Shown piece by piece: positions 1-3,953 of a stretch of 5,120 nt of DNA (position 1 is its first letter; each line of letters begins with the position of its first letter). Below the pieces are notes generated by a model. The model saw only the letters and a list, made by a program, of their open reading frames with translations, made no database searches and had not been told where the DNA came from. The DNA is taken from NCBI GenBank assembly GCA_020432595.1, contig JAGQGA010000424.1, positions 1-5,120 of the forward strand. Direction: 5' to 3'. The DNA comes from Anaerolineales bacterium (GTDB lineage Bacteria; Chloroflexota; Anaerolineae; Promineifilales; Promineifilaceae). The translations under genes and the position numbers were made by a program.

Positions 1-1
1 C

Positions 2-481
2 ATGGTTAGCATCTTTGCCGACAATGGGCTACCGGCGGCGTTGGCGGCAACGGTTTATGTGCCGCTGGCGTTAACAACGGCCGTTGTTAATCTTGCCAGT
101 GGGATGGTGGTCAACCGCTTTCCCATTCGCATCATGCTTGCCATTTCCCTGCTGCTGCAAGCCGTGACGTTAGTAATGGCGCAATATTTGCACTCGGTTA
201 CACTGGCCTTTGTGTATGGGATGATTCTTGGCATGATGATGGGGCTATCGCGCACCGTTAGCACTGTCATTTGGGCCGCCTATTTTGGGCGACGCTATTT
301 GGGCAGTATTACCGGCCTGGTTTCTACCATTACCATTGCCGGCTCGGCACTTGGCCCCATGCCGATGGGCATTGCCCGTGACTTGTTGGGGAGTTATAAC
401 CTGGCGTTGAATTTGTTTGCCATCATTCCGCTCGTGTTGGCGGTAGCGGCGTTGTTTATTAAACGGCCGTCTAAATCATAG
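2..481 (+). CDS. MFS transporter, C-terminal part (5' truncated)
   Basis: Partial membrane transporter of the major facilitator superfamily; the reading frame is open to the left edge, so the ATG at 2 is probably internal. The visible 159 residues hold about five hydrophobic helices (near residues 10-34, 43-62, 66-85, 103-122 and 131-153), which would be roughly the last five of the usual twelve. GMVVNRFPIRIML (34-46) resembles the MFS loop motif that normally reads GxxxDRxGRR, here with Asn in place of Asp. The stretch YFGRRYLGSITG followed by ALGP and a GIARDLLGSY loop is typical of helices 10-11 in MFS carriers of the CynX/NimT or oxalate/monocarboxylate type. The protein ends in a short basic cytosolic tail (KRPSKS). 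Substrate cannot be inferred from this part. The family call is firm; the subfamily is a guess. Confidence 0.85.
   Translation: MVSIFADNGLPAALAATVYVPLALTTAVVNLASGMVVNRFPIRIMLAISLLLQAVTLVMAQYLHSVTLAFVYGMILGMMMGLSRTVSTVIWAAYFGRRYLGSITGLVSTITIAGSALGPMPMGIARDLLGSYNLALNLFAIIPLVLAVAALFIKRPSKS
71..90. repeat. Iterated palindrome copy 1, extended to a perfect 20-bp palindrome
   Basis: AACGGCCGTT core at 76-85, with symmetric flanks making TTAACAACGG/CCGTTGTTAA. It lies in the MFS gene, read in the frame that gives TAV. Confidence 0.75.
463..470. repeat. Iterated palindrome copy 2 (ACGGCCGT)
   Basis: Octamer in the last codons of the MFS gene, read in the frame that gives KRP. Confidence 0.65.
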
Positions 482-501
482 ACCTGGGGCAGGCCCAAGG
501 T
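482..501 (+). terminator. Small hairpin just after the MFS stop, possible weak terminator
   Basis: Starting one base after the TAG stop, ACCT-G-GGG pairs with CCC-A-AGGT around a CAGG tetraloop: seven pairs and one G-A mismatch. Only a short, impure T stretch (TATAGATTT) follows, so rho-independent termination would be weak. It could instead be a 3'-end stabiliser or chance. It also buries the AAGG that would serve a TTG start at 508. Confidence 0.35.
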
Positions 502-507
502 ATAGAT

Positions 508-536
508 TTGGCAAATGAGAAACCGGTTTGGATAAT
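508..536 (+). promoter_or_regulatory. Predicted sigma70-type promoter of the EAD-ATPase gene
   Basis: TTGGCA (508-513) and GATAAT (531-536) each differ from the TTGACA/TATAAT consensus at one base and are separated by exactly 17 bp. Transcription would start near 543, giving a leader of about 58 nt before the ATG at 601. The site lies between the MFS stop and the next gene, where a promoter is expected. No operator was recognised. Confidence 0.6.
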
Positions 537-600
537 TGCGTTGGCGCACCCAAGTTCGCCAGCGGCATCGTTAGATTGGTGTGGTAGGATAAGTCTGTAT

Positions 601-1977
601 ATGTTGTCTGAGCAGTTGGTTGATGATTTGATACGAATGGGCAATGTCTCTGTGTTGCAGGGAATTTGCCGGGCGTTGGCGGTTGATTATGGGCGACTGC
701 CGGGGCTGACGTTGGCAGCAAAGGCGGGGGCGCTGGTAGGGCAGATGGGGGAAAACGGCCGTTTACTCGACCTCGCCACGGAACTCATTGAGCGCCAGCC
801 CCATCTTGCCAGCAAATATACTTCCCTGTTTGCTGCCAATACCCCTGGCGGCGACTGGATTGACGACATGACGGCTGGCGAAGATCCTCTGGCCGACACG
901 ATGATTACCATGCAGTGGCCGGGCGAAGAGGAGCGCATTGACACGGCGTGGCTGGCGCAAAACCTGACCGAGGCGCGGCGGCAGGTGAGGGATGAGGTGA
1001 CGCTGGCGACAACAACGATCCGGCCTGAACGGGAAAAACGGCCGTTAACCAACCCCTACCAGCCCCAGCAACCCTTGCTGGATCGCCACATGTTTTTTGG
1101 CCGTGAACGGCTGCTGGCGCAGCTTGCTGAAGCTGTTCAGCAGGGTGAAAGCATTGCCGTGGTAGGAACACCCCATGTCGGCAAAACATCGCTGCTGCTA
1201 CAGCTATGCCAACTGCCGCAGCTAACGACCCCGCTGCTGCTGGCCTACGCTGACTTAGGCTCAAAGGGAGATGAAGTAAAATTCGTCAATCGTATTTTGG
1301 GGCAGTGGGTGCGGCAGCTTGAACAAACGGTGTCTCCACCCAAGCTAACCGGCATGGTGGATTTTGCCCGCTGGGTGCGGGCGTTGACGGTGAAGGGGTT
1401 TCACCCGGTTTTATGTTTGGATGGTGTGGCCGACGGGACATGGGTAGCGTGGGAGTCGCTGTTAGCCGAGGGCATCATCACCGTGGTGACGGCTTCTCGC
1501 CGGCCGTTGGCCGAACTACAGCTTTCGCCAACCCTCCACCGGCTGCTGCGGCGGGTGGATGTGGGGCTGCTGCCAGAAACGGCCGTTTCTGACCTCCTCA
1601 CCCTCCCCATAACCCGTGCTGGGTTGGCCGTACCCGAAGGCCTGGTGCCACAACTCCACAAACTGTGCGGCTCGCACCCGCTTTATCTCCATATTGCTGG
1701 GCATCTGCTGTTTGCCGGGCTGTCGGTACGCTCCTACAGTTGGGCCACGCTGCGCGATGGCTTTATGGCGCAGGCGCGACCGTATTGGCAAGTTTTGTGG
1801 GATTCACTGTCGGCGGGGCAGCAGTTGGCGCTGCAAACGGCCGTTCGCCCCCAGCCTTTTCCCGCCCCTTTGCAGCGCACGGCGCAAGTACTGCTGCGGC
1901 AAGGGCTGCTGCTGGAAGAACGGGGGGAATATCGGCCGTTTAGCCAGGGGTTTGGCGACTGGCTGCGGGACGGGTAA
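601..1977 (+). CDS. EAD-STAND-like P-loop ATPase (predicted conflict/signalling protein)
   Basis: 458-residue cytosolic protein. Residues 1-70 look like a Death-like effector-associated domain: a helical pattern L-x2-IC-x3-VDY-x2-LPG-x4-AKA-x2-LV, then NGRL-x-DL and a closing RQP. A variable linker (71-150) leads to NPYQP (151) and MFFGRE (164-169), the usual entry to AAA/STAND modules. Walker A is GTPHVGKT (189-196). Walker B is LCLDG (271-275), with Gly after Asp where an acidic residue is usual. TASRRPL (298-303) fits sensor 1, CGSHP (356-360) the GxP motif, and 395-455 a winged helix. The protein stops there, with no TPR, WD40 or other sensor repeats. In this family EADs recruit effectors carrying a matching EAD; no such partner is visible nearby. 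ATG 601 is chosen over TTG 508 because the domain begins at 601, AGGA lies 11 nt upstream, and the predicted promoter overlaps 508. Ligand and effector are unknown. Confidence 0.8.
   Translation: MLSEQLVDDLIRMGNVSVLQGICRALAVDYGRLPGLTLAAKAGALVGQMGENGRLLDLATELIERQPHLASKYTSLFAANTPGGDWIDDMTAGEDPLADTMITMQWPGEEERIDTAWLAQNLTEARRQVRDEVTLATTTIRPEREKRPLTNPYQPQQPLLDRHMFFGRERLLAQLAEAVQQGESIAVVGTPHVGKTSLLLQLCQLPQLTTPLLLAYADLGSKGDEVKFVNRILGQWVRQLEQTVSPPKLTGMVDFARWVRALTVKGFHPVLCLDGVADGTWVAWESLLAEGIITVVTASRRPLAELQLSPTLHRLLRRVDVGLLPETAVSDLLTLPITRAGLAVPEGLVPQLHKLCGSHPLYLHIAGHLLFAGLSVRSYSWATLRDGFMAQARPYWQVLWDSLSAGQQLALQTAVRPQPFPAPLQRTAQVLLRQGLLLEERGEYRPFSQGFGDWLRDG
753..764. repeat. Iterated palindrome copy 3 (AAACGGCCGTTT)
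   Basis: Perfect 12-bp palindrome in the EAD part of the ATPase gene, read in the frame that gives NGR, the third possible frame. Confidence 0.7.
1037..1046. repeat. Iterated palindrome copy 4 (AACGGCCGTT)
   Basis: Decamer just before the NPY entry to the ATPase domain, read as KRPL at the linker boundary. Confidence 0.7.
1574..1591. repeat. Iterated palindrome copy 5, perfect 18-bp palindrome
   Basis: CAGAAACGG/CCGTTTCTG is symmetric over 18 bp around the decamer. It lies in the ATPase gene and reads ETAVS. Confidence 0.75.
1836..1845. repeat. Iterated palindrome copy 6 (AACGGCCGTT)
   Basis: Decamer in the winged-helix part of the ATPase gene, read as QTAVR. Confidence 0.7.
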
Positions 1978-1982
1978 AGATT

Positions 1983-2054
1983 GCAGGGGAGCAGAGGGGC
2001 AGGGGGGCAGGGGAGATTTTTCTCCTCTGCTCCCCCGCTCCCCTGCACCCCTGC
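1983..2054. repeat. 34-bp inverted repeat (G-rich/C-rich hairpin) between ATPase and transaldolase
   Basis: The left arm 1983-2016 is a purine-rich series of GGGGAGCAG-like units; the right arm 2021-2054 is its near complement, with a TTTT loop (2017-2020). As RNA I count 28 Watson-Crick pairs, 3 G-U pairs and 3 mismatches in 34 positions. No T tract follows on either strand, so it is not a standard intrinsic terminator. The stem ends 6 nt before the AAGGTGA of the transaldolase. It could be a REP-type interspersed palindrome, an mRNA stability element, or a brake on readthrough into the next gene. Confidence 0.8.
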
Positions 2055-2060
2055 CCAAAA

Positions 2061-2067
2061 AAGGTGA
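2061..2067 (+). promoter_or_regulatory. Ribosome binding site of transaldolase, decides the start
   Basis: AAGGTGA lies 4 nt before ATG 2072 and is a good match to the 16S rRNA tail. It fixes the start at 2072 although the frame is open back to 1616. The hairpin just upstream leaves the site single-stranded. Confidence 0.75.
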
Positions 2068-2071
2068 CGTA

Positions 2072-3175
2072 ATGACAAATCCATTGGTAGAACTACAAGC
2101 CTACGGGCAAAGTTTTTGGTATGACAATATTCGGCGCAAATTTTTGCATGATGGGTCGCTGCAAGGGCTGATTGATAACGACGGGCTGCGGGGCATGACC
2201 TCCAATCCCTCCATTTTCGAGAAGGCAATTGGCGGCAGCGACGATTATGATGCTCAAATGCGCGAATTGGTGGCGGCTGGTGCCGACACAATGGCAATCT
2301 ATGAGGCGCTGGCGCTGGCCGACATTCAACAGGCGTGTGATATGTTTGCTGACCTGTATACAGCAACCGACGGTGCCGACGGGTATGTGAGTCTGGAGGT
2401 GTCGCCCTATTTGGCGCGGGATACAGAGGGGACGGTGCATGAGGCAAGGCGGTTATTTACGGCCGTTAATCGCCCCAATGTCATGATCAAAGTCCCCGCT
2501 ACTCCCGAAGGCATTCCCGCCATTCAGCAGCTTATTGGCGATGGCATCAACGTCAATGTCACCCTCATGTTCAACATGAGCCATTACGAAGCCGTGGCTC
2601 AAGCCTATCTCAGTGGCGTGCAGCAGTTGGTTGCCAACGGCGGCAACCCGCAAAAAGTGGCCTCGGTGGCTTCATTTTTTGTTAGTCGGGTAGATTCGGC
2701 CGTTGACAGCCAGCTCAAAGCACTGGCCGATCCGGCTGCCGAGGCGTTGTTGGGTAAGGCTGCCATTGCCAACAGCCGCGTGGTCTACCAGCGGTTTAAA
2801 GAAATTTTTCACGGTGAGGCGTTTGCCGCCTTGCAGCAAGTCGGTGCCAGCCGCCAGCGGTTGCTGTGGGCTTCTACCAGCACCAAAGACCCGTCGTATC
2901 CCGACACGCTCTATATTGACGAACTAATCGGACCAGAAACGGTCAACACCATGCCCCCCAACACCATCGAAGCGTTCCGTGACCATGGCACCGTTGCCAA
3001 CACGCTGGAAAAAGAGGTGGATCAAGCCTACGCGACCCTGGATAATTTGGCCGAACTTCACATTAGCCTGGATGAAATTACGGAAACGCTGCAGGTTGAT
3101 GGAGTTGTCGCCTTTGCCAAATCGTTTGATGTGCTGCTGGCAACCATTGCCGCCAAGCAGCAAGCGTTGGCATAA
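2072..3175 (+). CDS. tal: Transaldolase (long, single-domain type)
   Basis: 367-residue cytosolic enzyme of the non-oxidative pentose phosphate pathway. It transfers dihydroxyacetone from sedoheptulose 7-phosphate to glyceraldehyde 3-phosphate, giving erythrose 4-phosphate and fructose 6-phosphate. Signature GMTSNPSIFEKAI is at 41-53 and the Schiff-base lysine is K140 in NVMIKVPAT. By comparison with E. coli TalB, D18, N45, E109, T164 and R206 (in SFFVSRVD) fill the other active-site and phosphate-binding positions. WASTSTKDPSY (266-276) and YIDELIGPETVNTMP are typical of the roughly 370-residue subfamily found in actinobacteria, cyanobacteria and Chloroflexota. Some relatives are fused to glucose-6-phosphate isomerase; this one ends normally at TAA with no fusion. 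It lies 94 bp after the ATPase; no separate promoter was recognised, so it may depend on readthrough through the hairpin or on a poorly matched promoter. No key residue is missing. Confidence 0.96.
   Translation: MTNPLVELQAYGQSFWYDNIRRKFLHDGSLQGLIDNDGLRGMTSNPSIFEKAIGGSDDYDAQMRELVAAGADTMAIYEALALADIQQACDMFADLYTATDGADGYVSLEVSPYLARDTEGTVHEARRLFTAVNRPNVMIKVPATPEGIPAIQQLIGDGINVNVTLMFNMSHYEAVAQAYLSGVQQLVANGGNPQKVASVASFFVSRVDSAVDSQLKALADPAAEALLGKAAIANSRVVYQRFKEIFHGEAFAALQQVGASRQRLLWASTSTKDPSYPDTLYIDELIGPETVNTMPPNTIEAFRDHGTVANTLEKEVDQAYATLDNLAELHISLDEITETLQVDGVVAFAKSFDVLLATIAAKQQALA
2459..2466. repeat. Iterated palindrome copy 7 (ACGGCCGT)
   Basis: Octamer in the transaldolase gene just before the active-site strand, read as TAVNR. 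Confidence 0.65.
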
Positions 3176-3178
3176 CAG

Positions 3179-3279
3179 AAATGGGACGCAGATTGGACTG
3201 ATGGACCTGATGGAACATTTGAATCAGGAAAATGTTGTTTCACAACCGCTTCGCGTATAGGTGAATCAGCGTCCCATTT
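3179..3279. repeat. 101-bp element with terminal inverted repeats, MITE/REP-like
   Basis: The ends match as an inverted repeat: AAATGGGACGCAGATT (3179-3194) against AATCAGCGTCCCATTT (3264-3279), 15 of 16 positions with the first 11 perfect. Inside are two near-identical 9-mers, CTGATGGAC/CTGATGGAA (3198-3215), and small hairpins CCTGAT/ATCAGG (3206-3228) and GTTGT/ACAAC (3234-3246). The element fills the gap between the transaldolase stop and the next ribosome binding site. ATAA occurs just outside both ends (3172-3175 and 3280-3283), but on the left 3 nt separate it from the repeat, so a target duplication is doubtful. It has no coding capacity. Confidence 0.55.
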
Positions 3280-3280
3280 A

Positions 3281-3288
3281 TAAAGGAG
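3281..3288 (+). promoter_or_regulatory. Ribosome binding site of the cNMP-binding protein, decides the start
   Basis: TAAAGGAG is a strong Shine-Dalgarno sequence 6 nt before ATG 3295. The in-frame TTG at 3292 is only 3 nt away, too close, so ATG 3295 is preferred. Confidence 0.75.
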
Positions 3289-3294
3289 CATTTG

Positions 3295-3789
3295 ATGCAG
3301 CCTAGTATTACCGCCATTCTTTCATTGGCCGAAATTTTTGATAATTTGACGCAGACACAGTTTGAACTGGTGGCTTCTATTTGTGAGCCGCAGACATGCA
3401 AAAAAGGAGATGTGTTGCTGCGCGAGAATGACAACTCGGACGAGATGTATGTCATTGGTCGTGGCGGCGTGGAGATTTTGGTGACGCCGGGTTTTGCTGG
3501 CAGCAACAGTGACCAAGAGCCGCTGGTGCTGACTGAACTGCGCCAGGGGCAAATTTTTGGCGAGATGGCGTTGGTTGATGAGGGGGTGCGCTCAGCAACA
3601 GCACGGATAAGCCGCAACGACACAATGGTGCTACGCATTCGGCGGCATCGGCTGCTGCTGTTGTGTGACACCTATCCAGAGCTTGGCTACAAAATTATGC
3701 GGAATTTGGCGGTTGATTTGGCGCTGAAGATTCGTAATACGGATTTGACGCTGCGGCAGTATCAGTTGATGTTGTCCAATAATAAGTAG
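3295..3789 (+). CDS. Stand-alone cyclic-nucleotide-binding domain protein
   Basis: 164-residue soluble protein made of one cNMP-binding beta-barrel. Residues 11-35 are the N-terminal helices (LAEIFDNLTQTQFELVASIC). Strands run from KKGDVLLREND through MYVIGRGGVEILV. The phosphate-binding cassette is FGEMALVDEGVRSATA (88-103), with E90 and R99 at the positions that in CRP/PKA-type domains bind ribose and cyclic phosphate. Both are present, so nucleotide binding is plausible. Residues 127-160 form the C-terminal helices. There is no helix-turn-helix, kinase or channel part, so unlike CRP/FNR regulators it should not bind DNA by itself; it may act through a partner. A roughly 12-residue insertion (GFAGSNSDQEPL) lies in the middle of the barrel. 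It follows the transaldolase by 119 bp, filled by the repeat element. Ligand and partner are unknown. Confidence 0.88.
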   Translation: MQPSITAILSLAEIFDNLTQTQFELVASICEPQTCKKGDVLLRENDNSDEMYVIGRGGVEILVTPGFAGSNSDQEPLVLTELRQGQIFGEMALVDEGVRSATARISRNDTMVLRIRRHRLLLLCDTYPELGYKIMRNLAVDLALKIRNTDLTLRQYQLMLSNNK

Positions 3790-3950
3790 GTAGCTGGGTT
3801 TACCCGCTTATAAGCTTTGATCTAGTACTGACAAAGTGTTCAAAATAGCCACCCCTAACGGCGAAAAAGTGGGGGGGATAACCCTTTTGCGTTGTGGGCA
3901 ATGGTCATATCATACGTGGAAAATCTGTTTCCCAAAGGTGAACGTTTTCC
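3790..3950 (+). other. 161-bp intergenic region before the MttB-like gene
   Basis: It contains a perfect 10-bp palindrome GCTTATAAGC (3806-3815) preceded by GGG-TTTA-CCC (3796-3805) and followed by TTT, which might weakly terminate the cNMP gene. A C2AC4 tract (3849-3855) can pair imperfectly with the G7 run (3871-3877) over a 15-nt loop. A possible -10 TATCAT (3908-3913) has no good -35 partner. No gene or tRNA is visible. Confidence 0.5.
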
Positions 3951-3953
3951 ATG
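3915..3953 (+). promoter_or_regulatory. Hairpin that can cover the MttB-like start codon
   Basis: CGTGGAAAA (3915-3923) can pair with TTTTCCATG (3945-3953): eight Watson-Crick pairs and one G-U. The right arm includes the ATG at 3951-3953, and the loop carries the Shine-Dalgarno AAAGGTGA (3934-3941). A competing short stem, GGAAA (3918-3922) with TTTCC (3928-3932), would free the start codon. Whether the transcript includes 3915 is unknown. Confidence 0.35.
3934..3941 (+). promoter_or_regulatory. Ribosome binding site of the MttB-like gene
   Basis: AAAGGTGA lies 9 nt before ATG 3951, a good match at normal spacing, and supports this start over downstream Met codons. Confidence 0.7.

Noticed and set aside
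508..600. TTG 508 as start of the ATPase
   Set aside because: Promoter overlap, RBS inside a hairpin and no domain sequence in the extra 31 residues; kept only as an alternative.
1983..2062. 34-bp hairpin as an intrinsic terminator
   Set aside because: The + strand side continues CCAAAAAAGG with no T tract. On the minus strand the side after the hairpin also lacks a T tract, and no minus-strand gene needs one.
1616..2071. Upstream extension of the transaldolase frame
   Set aside because: It overlaps the ATPase gene in another frame, passes through the hairpin and gives a Cys/Arg-rich, non-family sequence. ATG 2072 has a good RBS and the normal family N-terminus.
687..2447. Several minus-strand frames of 60-240 codons opposite the ATPase and transaldolase
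   Set aside because: All are antisense to genes with clear motifs, give Pro/Ser/Arg-rich low-complexity products and lack RBS or family features.
3235..3261. Promoter TTGTTT/TATAGG before the cNMP gene
   Set aside because: 15-bp spacer and weak hexamers; lies inside the repeat element.
3829..3846. CTGACA...CAAAAT region as transposon end or promoter
   Set aside because: Spacing does not fit a promoter and no matching inverted copy is present in the window.
3887..3913. Promoter TTGCGT/TATCAT for the MttB-like gene
   Set aside because: The spacer is only 15 bp and the -35 matches at three positions; no alternative pair is better. Not enough to call.
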